Assembly (NCBI GenBank): GCA_024640585.1
Contig: JAHEEQ010000105.1
Span: 1-5,018, forward strand
Length of the DNA: 5,018 nt
DNA from: Micrococcales bacterium
GTDB lineage: Bacteria > Actinomycetota > Actinomycetes > S36-B12 > UBA5976
Direction: 5' to 3'
Part shown: positions 1 to 5,018 of the stretch, piece by piece
How the letters are laid out: each line of letters begins with the position of its first letter
Numbering within the stretch: the first letter of the stretch is position 1
Made by a program: the position numbers and the translations under genes
The notes under the pieces: generated by a model
Database searches by the model: none
Told to the model about the DNA's origin: nothing
What the model saw: the letters and a program-made list of their open reading frames with translations, nothing else

Positions 1-359
1 CAGGTAAAGCCACCGCTTTTCCAGATCGATTGTCAGGAGGTCAGCAACAAAGAGTTGCAGTTTTGCGTGCGATTGCTACAAATCCGAGAATCCTCTTGCT
101 TGACGAAGTAACTAGTGCACTAGACCCGGTTCTCGTGGCTGAGGTGCTGTCTTTGGTTGCAGAGCTCAAGAATGAAGGTATGACGATGGTGGTGGCGACT
201 CACGAAATGGGCTTTGCCAAACGAGTGGCCGACCAGGTGGGCTACCTATGTAATGGTGTCATGCTCGAACTGGGTTCTCCTGAGCAGGTTATCGAGTCTC
301 CAACTACGCCAGAACTACAGGCGTTTTTGCAGTCTGTACGTGAGGCTGGACGGCTTTAG
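1..359 (+). CDS. Polar amino acid ABC transporter ATP-binding protein (GlnQ/HisP-like), C-terminal part; 5' end outside window
   Basis: This is the ATPase subunit of an ABC importer, working on the cytoplasmic face of the membrane to power amino-acid uptake. Reading is open from base 3 and gives 118 residues before TAG. Visible in order are the ABC signature LSGGQQQR (bases 30-53), Walker B ILLLDEV (90-110), the D-loop SALD (114-125) and the H-loop histidine in ATHEMGFA (codon 201-203). Walker A and the Q-loop lie upstream of the window. The TTG at 30 is the leucine of the signature motif, not a start. The THEMGFA segment and the ending (GSPEQVI...ELQAFLQSV) are typical of the polar amino acid family rather than sugar or metal importers. 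Walker B carries V where DEP is usual, a tolerated variant. The substrate cannot be told from this piece, and the permease and binding protein are presumably upstream. A 57-base gap separates it from ileS on the same strand. Confidence 0.93.
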   Translation, partial: GKATAFPDRLSGGQQQRVAVLRAIATNPRILLLDEVTSALDPVLVAEVLSLVAELKNEGMTMVVATHEMGFAKRVADQVGYLCNGVMLELGSPEQVIESPTTPELQAFLQSVREAGRL

Positions 360-362
360 CCC

Positions 363-390
363 TGAGAGTGGCGGGTATCCTTCGCTCTTA
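363..390 (+). other. Imperfect hairpin in the gap between the ABC gene and ileS
   Basis: Bases 363-374 can pair with 379-390 around a GTAT loop. The 12-position stem has one C/T mismatch and three G-U pairs. It begins four bases after the ABC gene stop and is followed by ATTCATTTG (390-398), a weak T-rich run and not a clean U tract. It could be a weak terminator for the ABC gene or part of the ileS leader. The sequence alone does not decide between these, and chance is possible. Confidence 0.3.
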
Positions 391-402
391 TTCATTTGAG
401 CT

Positions 403-411
403 AAAAAGGTG
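403..411 (+). promoter_or_regulatory. Shine-Dalgarno of ileS, selecting ATG 417 over GTG 411
   Basis: AAAAAGGTG resembles the ribosome-binding consensus AGGAGGTG. It leaves about 5-7 bases before ATG 417, the normal distance. The in-frame GTG at 411 lies inside or directly against this element, far too close to be its start. The protein therefore most likely begins MYRAVPPR. Confidence 0.75.
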
Positions 412-416
412 TGAAG

Positions 417-3400
417 ATGTACCGCGCAGTGCCGCCCCGAATCGACCTTCCGAAGATGGAACATGAGATTCTTGATTTTTGGGCGAAACAAGACATTTTC
501 AACAAGTCTCTCGAAGCCACCAAGAATGGCGAGCCATGGGTGTTTTACGAAGGCCCGCCGACTGCAAACGGCACTCCAGGAACTCACCACGTTGAGGCTC
601 GTGTATTTAAAGATGTGTTCCCGCGCTATCGCACAATGAAGGGTTACCACGTTCCGCGTAAAGCGGGCTGGGATTGCCACGGTTTGCCGGTCGAGTTGGC
701 GGTGGAAAAAGAATTAGGTTTTAGCGGCAAAGGCGACATCGAAAATTACGGCGTCGAAAAGTTCAACGCAAAATGTCGCGAATCAGTTTTACGTCACGTA
801 GATGAATTCACCACAATGACCAAACGCATGGCGTACTGGGTGGATTTTGATGAAGCCTATTGGACTATGAATTCAGACTACGTTGAATCCGTTTGGTGGA
901 GTTTGCAACAAATCTTCAATAAAGGTTTGTTGGTGCAAGACCATCGCGTGTCACCATATTGCCCACGTTGTGGAACTGGACTATCAGATCACGAACTTGC
1001 ACAGGGTTATGAAGATGTGGTTGATGCATCTGTTTATGTTCGTTTCCCAGTTACCTCAAAAGATTTGGCGGACAAATATCCAGGGGTTTCTCTTCTAGTT
1101 TGGACTACTACCCCATGGACATTAGTTTCAAACACAGCGGCGGCAGTGAATGCGGATGTTGATTATGTGGTTGCAGAAGATGAATCTGGTGCGAAATACA
1201 TTTTGGCAGAAGCCTTGCGCGCGCGAGTGCTTGGCGATGAAAGCAAAGTTTTAGAAACCATAAAAGGTAAAGACCTTGAAGGGGTTTTCTATTCCCGACC
1301 ATTTGATTGGATTGAATTTCCAGAAACAACTGCTCCGGTAAATTCAGTACTGCTAGCTTCCTATGTAACTATCGAAGATGGAACTGGAATTGTGCATCAA
1401 GCACCTGCATTTGGCGCCGAGGACCTTGCAACCTGTCGCGGTTATGGATTGCCGGTAATTAATCCAGTCTTGCCAGATGGAACTTTTGAAGCGAATGTGC
1501 CTGAAGTTGGCGGAGTTTTCTTCAAGACTGCTGACAAGCAATTGGTGAAAATTCTTGAAAAGAACGGTCTACTTTTCAAACATGAACCGTATTCCCACTC
1601 CTACCCACACTGCTGGCGCTGCCACACTGCTTTGATTTATTACGCCCAACCTTCTTGGTATATCCGCACCACTGCAATCAAGGATGCGTTGATTCGCGAA
1701 AACACCAAAACTAATTGGTATCCAGAAACCATCAAATGGGGACGTTACGGAGATTGGCTCAATAACAATGTCGACTGGGCACTTTCCCGCAATCGCTTTT
1801 GGGGAACACCACTTCCAATCTGGCGTTGCGAAAGTAATCACCTAACTTGTGTTGGTTCATTAGCAGAACTTTCAACTTTAAGTGGCAAAGATGTGTCTAA
1901 ATCCGATCCACACCGACCATTTGTTGATGACATCACATTTGCTTGCCCAGAATGTAATTCAGTTGCAACTCGCGTTCCAGAAGTTATCGACTGCTGGTAC
2001 GACTCAGGTGCGATGCCGTTTGCGCAGTGGGGATATCCCCACAACAAGTCAGTAAATTTCGAAGATGTTTATCCAGCAGATTTCATCTGTGAAGCGATCG
2101 ACCAAACTCGCGGCTGGTTCTACACATTGATGGCAATCGGAACGCTGGTTTTCGATCAAACGTCTTACGAGAATGTAGTTTGCTTGGGTCACATCTTGGA
2201 TGAAAACGGCGTGAAGATGTCGAAGCATCTAGGAAATATTCTGGAACCAGTTCCTTTGATGGATGAACATGGTGCGGATGCGGTTCGCTGGTTTATGTTG
2301 GCAGGCGGTTCGCCATGGCAATCTCGCCGTGTTGGTCACAACACAATTGCTGAAGTGGTTCGCAAAACTTTGCTTACATACTGGGCAACAGTTTCATTTC
2401 AAGCTCTATATGCACGCGAATCAAACTGGACGTATGACGCATCGACCGCACCAAGTGTGGAGACTCGCCCGCTGCTAGATCGATGGCTGGTTTCCGAAAC
2501 CCACAAACTTGCCCGCGATGTGGATGCGGCATTGAATGAATTCGACACCCAGCGAGCTGGTCGATTGATTGCAGATTTCGTTGACAATCTTTCAAACTGG
2601 TATGTACGTCGTTCACGTCGCCGGTTTTGGGATGGCGACAATTCAGCACTCTCTACTTTGCATGAAGCAATTCGCACTCTTACTTTGGTGATGGCTCCAT
2701 TCACTCCTTTCGTAACTGAAAGAGTTTGGCAGGACTTATTTACCGAAACCGAGAAAGTGGAGTCAGTCCACCTCAATGCTTGGCCAAGTGTTGATGCCAA
2801 ATTGATCGACGAAACTCTCTCAGGACATATGGAATTGGTTCGAAGCCTTGTCGAACTTGGTCGTGGTGCTCGCGCGGAAGCAAAAGTTAAAACCCGTCAA
2901 CCACTTGGTCGGGCGCTAATAGGTGCAAGCGACTGGAATGACCTAGATGCAGAACTTAAAGAACAAGTTGCAGCTGAATTGAATGTGCAATCTGTTGAAA
3001 GCTTGAGTGGCGGAAGCGAACTTGTAGACGTCAGCATCAAGGCCAACTTCAGAAATCTTGGAAAACGCTATGGTGGCCAAACTCAAATAGTGGCAAGCGC
3101 AGTCGCATCAGCCGATGCAGCAAATCTTGCCAGCGACTTGCGTAGCCATGGAGTTGCAAAGATAAACGTAGCTGAAGTCGGAGAAGTTGAATTAACTGAC
3201 GAAGATGTCATCATCACCGAAACTCCACGCGAAGGTTGGGCAGTGATGAGCGAAAGTGGCGCGTCAGTTGCACTCGATTTAACACTAACGCCAGAATTAA
3301 AGTTGCTAGGACTAAGCCGCGAAGCTATACGACTAATTCAAGAAGCTCGCAAAACCTCCGGCCTTGCAATTGGCGATCGAATCAGTATCAACTGGAATTC

Positions 3401-3554
3401 AGATAACACTGAAACCGCAGATGCAATGCGGGCACATAGCGAAAGTGTGGCAAGTGAAGTTTTGGCTACCAGTTTCAGTGAATCTGCTAGTGCACTTGAA
3501 TTTTCATTGCCTGAAAATGAAATTGGCTTGAAACTAACTTTCAAAGTTGCATAA
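417..3554 (+). CDS. ileS: Isoleucyl-tRNA synthetase, type 2 (IleRS2) with a swapped HIGH motif (GTHH)
   Basis: Cytoplasmic enzyme charging tRNA-Ile with isoleucine; 1045 residues from ATG 417, the usual length for the long IleRS2 form. Order of parts, numbered from that ATG: Rossmann catalytic core with GPPTANGTPGTHH (46-58), where GTHH (55-58) stands in place of HIGH; GWDCHGLPVE (84-93); a Cys pair C182/C185; the CP1 editing domain with the Thr-rich WTTTPWT (229-235) and HQAPAFGAED (327-336), which keeps the aspartate needed to clear Val-tRNA-Ile; Cys pairs C399/C402 and C510/C513, probably metal-binding; DQTRGWF (562-568); KMSKH (600-604), the KMSKS loop; and the anticodon-binding helical domain with NWYVRRSRRRFW (from 727), followed by a long C-terminal tRNA-binding region. 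No frameshift or internal stop is seen. Sensitive IleRS1 enzymes are shorter (about 900-940 residues) and carry a normal HIGH. There is no room for a T-box in the 57-base leader. Convergent with yggT, stop codons 3 bases apart. Confidence 0.98.
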   Translation: MYRAVPPRIDLPKMEHEILDFWAKQDIFNKSLEATKNGEPWVFYEGPPTANGTPGTHHVEARVFKDVFPRYRTMKGYHVPRKAGWDCHGLPVELAVEKELGFSGKGDIENYGVEKFNAKCRESVLRHVDEFTTMTKRMAYWVDFDEAYWTMNSDYVESVWWSLQQIFNKGLLVQDHRVSPYCPRCGTGLSDHELAQGYEDVVDASVYVRFPVTSKDLADKYPGVSLLVWTTTPWTLVSNTAAAVNADVDYVVAEDESGAKYILAEALRARVLGDESKVLETIKGKDLEGVFYSRPFDWIEFPETTAPVNSVLLASYVTIEDGTGIVHQAPAFGAEDLATCRGYGLPVINPVLPDGTFEANVPEVGGVFFKTADKQLVKILEKNGLLFKHEPYSHSYPHCWRCHTALIYYAQPSWYIRTTAIKDALIRENTKTNWYPETIKWGRYGDWLNNNVDWALSRNRFWGTPLPIWRCESNHLTCVGSLAELSTLSGKDVSKSDPHRPFVDDITFACPECNSVATRVPEVIDCWYDSGAMPFAQWGYPHNKSVNFEDVYPADFICEAIDQTRGWFYTLMAIGTLVFDQTSYENVVCLGHILDENGVKMSKHLGNILEPVPLMDEHGADAVRWFMLAGGSPWQSRRVGHNTIAEVVRKTLLTYWATVSFQALYARESNWTYDASTAPSVETRPLLDRWLVSETHKLARDVDAALNEFDTQRAGRLIADFVDNLSNWYVRRSRRRFWDGDNSALSTLHEAIRTLTLVMAPFTPFVTERVWQDLFTETEKVESVHLNAWPSVDAKLIDETLSGHMELVRSLVELGRGARAEAKVKTRQPLGRALIGASDWNDLDAELKEQVAAELNVQSVESLSGGSELVDVSIKANFRNLGKRYGGQTQIVASAVASADAANLASDLRSHGVAKINVAEVGEVELTDEDVIITETPREGWAVMSESGASVALDLTLTPELKLLGLSREAIRLIQEARKTSGLAIGDRISINWNSDNTETADAMRAHSESVASEVLATSFSESASALEFSLPENEIGLKLTFKVA
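2027..2042. repeat. 16-bp perfect palindrome inside ileS
   Basis: GTGGGGATATCCCCAC reads identically on both strands. It sits in the codons for the QWGYPH segment (residues 537-542), a region conserved in IleRS proteins. Protein constraint explains much of it, but the GGA and CCC choices complete the symmetry, and CCC looks uncommon for proline in this gene. It could be a protein-binding or modification site, or chance. Confidence 0.4.
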
Positions 3555-3572
3555 GTTTTAGCGAACTAAAGC
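3536..3572. terminator. Possible weak bidirectional terminator at the ileS/yggT convergence
   Basis: Two small symmetrical stems flank the facing stop codons. AACTT-TCA-AAGTT (from 3536 to 3548) is followed on the + strand by TTTT at 3556-3559. GTTTTAG-CGAA-CTAAAGC (3555-3572) has a 7-pair stem including one T-G pair. Being near-symmetrical, they could act in both directions. Both are AT-rich and lack strong U tracts, so this is a tentative call based mainly on location. Confidence 0.25.
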
Positions 3573-3824
3573 TTGCAGAACGTTCAGTCCAAGAATTAGT
3601 ACGACAAAACTTAAATCAAGAGCTACATTTCCAATTCTCAGCGGCGGCACAAATTTGCGCAGCCACTTAAGTGGTGGATCGGTTAGCGCATACACAAATT
3701 CAAAAAGAACTGCCATGAGCCCTCGCGGAGAGAAACTCCGCGAGAATTGCAAGACATAATCGAGAATAAGTCGACCTATGAGGACATAGATATAAAACTC
3801 AATAAGAGTTGAAAGAATTCGCAT
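3558..3824 (-). CDS. YggT/YlmG family small integral membrane protein
   Basis: An 88-residue membrane protein of the YggT (YlmG) family, which in bacteria and plastids is linked to cell division, nucleoid or membrane organisation; its molecular activity is not settled. Hydrophobic segments at about residues 3-25 and 67-86 flank a loop. The family signature TDPPLKWLRKFVPP (48-61) is clear, followed by G-N-V-A-L-D-L-S-F leading into the second helix. Length matches the single-repeat form typical of Gram-positive bacteria. The ATG overlaps the sepF stop as TAATG, and the preceding bases show no purine-rich ribosome-binding site, so translation probably depends on ribosomes finishing sepF. A strong inverted repeat lies in the loop-encoding part. 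In many relatives divIVA follows, but here the gene ends 3 bases from the ileS stop on the other strand. Confidence 0.93.
   Translation of the reverse strand: MRILSTLIEFYIYVLIGRLILDYVLQFSRSFSPRGLMAVLFEFVYALTDPPLKWLRKFVPPLRIGNVALDLSFVVLILGLNVLQALVR
3722..3744. repeat. Perfect 9-bp inverted repeat (hairpin) within yggT
   Basis: CTCGCGGAG and CTCCGCGAG are exact reverse complements separated by a 5-base AGAAA loop, giving a GC-rich stem. It encodes the loop segment FSRSFSPRG of YggT (about residues 27-35). Neither strand has a T tract after it, so it is not a standard intrinsic terminator. It lies about 170 bases past the ileS stop on the ileS strand, where it could stabilise or trim an ileS transcript that reads through. 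Confidence 0.5.
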
Positions 3825-3826
3825 TA
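3822..3826 (-). promoter_or_regulatory. TAATG stop/start overlap coupling sepF and yggT
   Basis: On the - strand TAA of sepF and ATG of yggT share one base. The 20 bases before it (CGGATTCTTCAACCACAGC and its flank) hold no Shine-Dalgarno-like run. This arrangement normally means termination-reinitiation, tying YggT output to SepF output. Confidence 0.8.
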
Positions 3827-4297
3827 GCTGTGGTTGAAGAATCCGTCGTTCTTGACTTCAAGACCAGCGACATCGCGAACTTCAACGTTGCGAGGTGCAA
3901 GCATGAAGACGTTCATCGCAATCTTGGTTAGCTTGCCATCAATGCCGTGAACAAGACCGGACATGTAGTCCACCATGCGACGAGAAGTTTCGTGGTCGAG
4001 GGACTGCAGATTTACAGTGACGGTTGCACCGCTGCGGAACTCTTCACCAATTTGGCGTGCGTCATTGAAATTCTCTGGCGCAAGATTCACATTGCGTGCG
4101 ACCACAACTGGTGCGATTTCAACTGATTCGTTGATAGCAACAACGTCTCCGCGGCGTTCGCGGCGGCTTGCGCGTTCTTCGCGTTCTGCTCGTCGATCGC
4201 GCACTGGCGCTACTGGTTCGACGATTGCTTCATCTTCGTATACGTAATCTTCGTCGGTTAGACCTAGGAAGTTGCCAATTTTGCGAATAGCGGACAT
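3824..4297 (-). CDS. sepF: Cell division protein SepF, membrane anchor of FtsZ
   Basis: SepF polymerises, binds the FtsZ C-terminal tail and tethers the Z-ring to the membrane; actinobacteria lack FtsA and ZipA, so it is usually essential there. The 157-residue protein has an N-terminal amphipathic segment (MSAIRKIGNFLGL, 1-13), the membrane anchor. A variable acidic then Arg/Glu-rich linker follows (about 14-68, with alternating charges at 33-51). The folded SepF domain spans about 70-141: NDARQIGEEFRSG (78-90), V-T-V-N-L (93-97), RRMVDYMSGLVHGIDG (106-121), VFMLAPRNVEV (130-140). The actinobacterial end GFFNHS closes it. The start is supported by AAAGG at 4306-4310, 8 bases before the ATG. 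Length is in the normal SepF range, with a shorter linker than in Streptomyces or Mycobacterium. It lies 67 bases after the yggS-like gene and overlaps yggT by one base, so the three probably form an operon, normally downstream of ftsZ. Confidence 0.97.
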   Translation of the reverse strand: MSAIRKIGNFLGLTDEDYVYEDEAIVEPVAPVRDRRAEREERASRRERRGDVVAINESVEIAPVVVARNVNLAPENFNDARQIGEEFRSGATVTVNLQSLDHETSRRMVDYMSGLVHGIDGKLTKIAMNVFMLAPRNVEVRDVAGLEVKNDGFFNHS

Positions 4298-4364
4298 CTC
4301 TTATACCTTTCAAGAATTGAGCGCTTTGGGGAAGCACGCCTAATTAGGGGCAAAATTACCTGAA
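4298..4364 (-). other. sepF leader region with a palindrome and a small hairpin
   Basis: This 67-base gap holds, in - strand order, the 10-bp perfect palindrome CCTAATTAGG (4348-4339), a hairpin with stem 4337-4332/4326-4321 (one G-U pair) and loop CCCCA, then the sepF ribosome-binding site AAAGG (4310-4306). No convincing promoter boxes were found. The hairpin has no U tract after it, so a terminator is not supported. The palindrome may be an operator or chance. Confidence 0.3.
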
Positions 4365-5018
4365 TTACTCACGATTCCCGAGTAAGGCAGAGCCAATTCG
4401 CAGGTGTGTCGCGCCATTTTTAATGGCTATCTCAGCATCTTCAGACATGCCTGCAGAGATGATTTTGGCGCTTGAGTGCTGCTCTTGGATTTGGTCTGAA
4501 ATTTGCTTAAGAGACGCAAATGCTGAATTCGGGTCCATATTTAAAGGTGCAACCGCCATAACCCCACCAAAATCTAGGCGATTTGAGCTCGCAATAAGGT
4601 CTGCAAGCCTCGTTGCATCTTGAATTCCTACCCCGCCGCGTGAAACATCGCCATCGAGGGAAATTTGCAATAGAGCCGTGATGTGGCGATTTTCTTTGGC
4701 CAAGGCAGCATTTAGGCCGGTTATTACTTTTTCTCGATCTAGTGCATGTACAACGTCAGCGTATTTGGCAATGTGATTCAACTTATTTGACTGAACCTGG
4801 CCAATGAAATGCCAAGTAATAGGTAGGTCAGATAATTCATTGACTTTTGTTAAGGCTTCTTGATCTCGACTTTCGCCAAAATCTTTCAGTCCAAGTCCGT
4901 GCAGCAATCGAATATCGGATGCAGGCCAAGTTTTGGATACCGCTATGAGTGTGACTTCTTCTGGATTGCGATTCGCATCTTCACAGGCTTTATGGATTCG
5001 GGTCCTTATGTCAGCTAG
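4365..5018 (-). CDS. YggS/YlmE family PLP homeostasis protein (PLPBP), N-terminal end outside window
   Basis: Single-domain TIM-barrel protein of the alanine-racemase N-terminal fold that binds pyridoxal 5'-phosphate without known enzyme activity and keeps PLP and amino-acid pools balanced. The frame stays open to the right edge, giving 217 codons plus stop; the start is just outside. The upstream part reads RNPEEVTLIAVSKTWPASDI, and the lysine of AVSKT (codon 4934-4932) is the PLP Schiff-base residue, so the TTG at 4907 is not the start. Further motifs: DFGESRDQEA (usual form FGEN-VQE), WHFIGQVQSNK, DGDVSRGGVG, GGVMAVAP, ISAGMSEDAEIAI, and the phosphate-binding end THLRIGSALLGNRE. Nearly all of the roughly 230-residue family length is visible. 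Its place just before sepF matches ylmE in Gram-positive division clusters. The partner ylmD/pgeF and ftsZ are expected to the right, outside the window. Confidence 0.95.
   Translation of the reverse strand, partial: LADIRTRIHKACEDANRNPEEVTLIAVSKTWPASDIRLLHGLGLKDFGESRDQEALTKVNELSDLPITWHFIGQVQSNKLNHIAKYADVVHALDREKVITGLNAALAKENRHITALLQISLDGDVSRGGVGIQDATRLADLIASSNRLDFGGVMAVAPLNMDPNSAFASLKQISDQIQEQHSSAKIISAGMSEDAEIAIKNGATHLRIGSALLGNRE

Noticed and set aside
112..123. 12-bp palindrome CTAGTGCACTAG in the ABC gene
   Set aside because: About one such palindrome is expected by chance in 5 kb, and it is explained by the codons of the TSALD motif.
30..359. TTG at 30 as the start of the ABC gene
   Set aside because: The frame is open to the left edge and the TTG encodes the leucine of the LSGGQ signature.
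360..416. T-box riboswitch ahead of ileS
   Set aside because: The gap is only 57 bases and lacks the T-box core and a specifier stem.
315..680. 121-codon open frame on the - strand crossing the ABC/ileS gap
   Set aside because: It overlaps two well-supported + strand genes, including the ileS signature region, and has no recognisable domain.
2399..2800. 133-codon open frame on the - strand inside ileS
   Set aside because: It lies wholly within the conserved anticodon-binding region of ileS, its translation is low-complexity and resembles no family I know, and there is no ribosome-binding site. It is a shadow frame.
4145..4201. Repetitive CG-rich stretch in sepF that might be a nucleotide repeat
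   Set aside because: The periodicity comes from alternating Arg and Glu codons in the SepF linker, which is commonly low-complexity.
3975..4247. 90-codon Arg/Ser/Thr-rich open frame on the + strand inside sepF
   Set aside because: Antisense to the conserved sepF domain and linker; its composition is just the mirror of the Arg/Glu-rich linker codons.
4905..4907. TTG at 4907 as the start of the yggS-like gene
   Set aside because: Starting there would remove the PLP-binding lysine and the first part of the barrel, both readable upstream in frame.

Overview
The window looks like chromosomal core-genome DNA from an actinobacterium (Actinomycetota). The evidence is a SepF with the actinobacterial C-terminal ending (GFFNHS), an ylmE/yggS-sepF-ylmG/yggT string as found downstream of ftsZ in Gram-positive division clusters, and a long type-2 isoleucyl-tRNA synthetase. 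Base composition judged by eye is in the mid-40s percent GC, low for the phylum. Together with the tight gene packing this suggests a streamlined aquatic lineage such as the freshwater acI/Nanopelagicales group. That placement is an inference, not something the sequence proves.

Left part, + strand: the 3' end of a polar-amino-acid ABC transporter ATPase (1-359). A 57-base gap with a small hairpin leads to ileS, whose ribosome-binding site favours the ATG at 417 and which ends at 3554. It encodes an IleRS2-type enzyme in which the class I signature HIGH is replaced by GTHH. From what is known of IleRS2, that swap predicts very strong mupirocin resistance. It is the most interesting observation here.

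Right part, - strand, converging on ileS: a yggS/ylmE-like PLP-homeostasis protein (running off the right edge, 5018 to 4365), sepF (4297 to 3824) and yggT/ylmG (3824 to 3558). sepF and yggT are joined by a TAATG stop/start overlap. The ileS and yggT stop codons are only 3 bases apart, so the two transcripts must end within or beyond each other.

Functionally, SepF anchors FtsZ to the membrane. YggT/YlmG is a small membrane protein linked to division or envelope organisation, and YggS keeps pyridoxal phosphate and amino-acid pools balanced. In Streptomyces and many Firmicutes the same string continues into divIVA and then ileS on the same strand. Here ileS is inverted relative to the string and no divIVA lies between, which points to a local rearrangement. 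No mobile elements, tRNA/rRNA genes, CRISPR arrays or unknown multi-gene system were seen, and no stretch over 300 bases lacks a gene.
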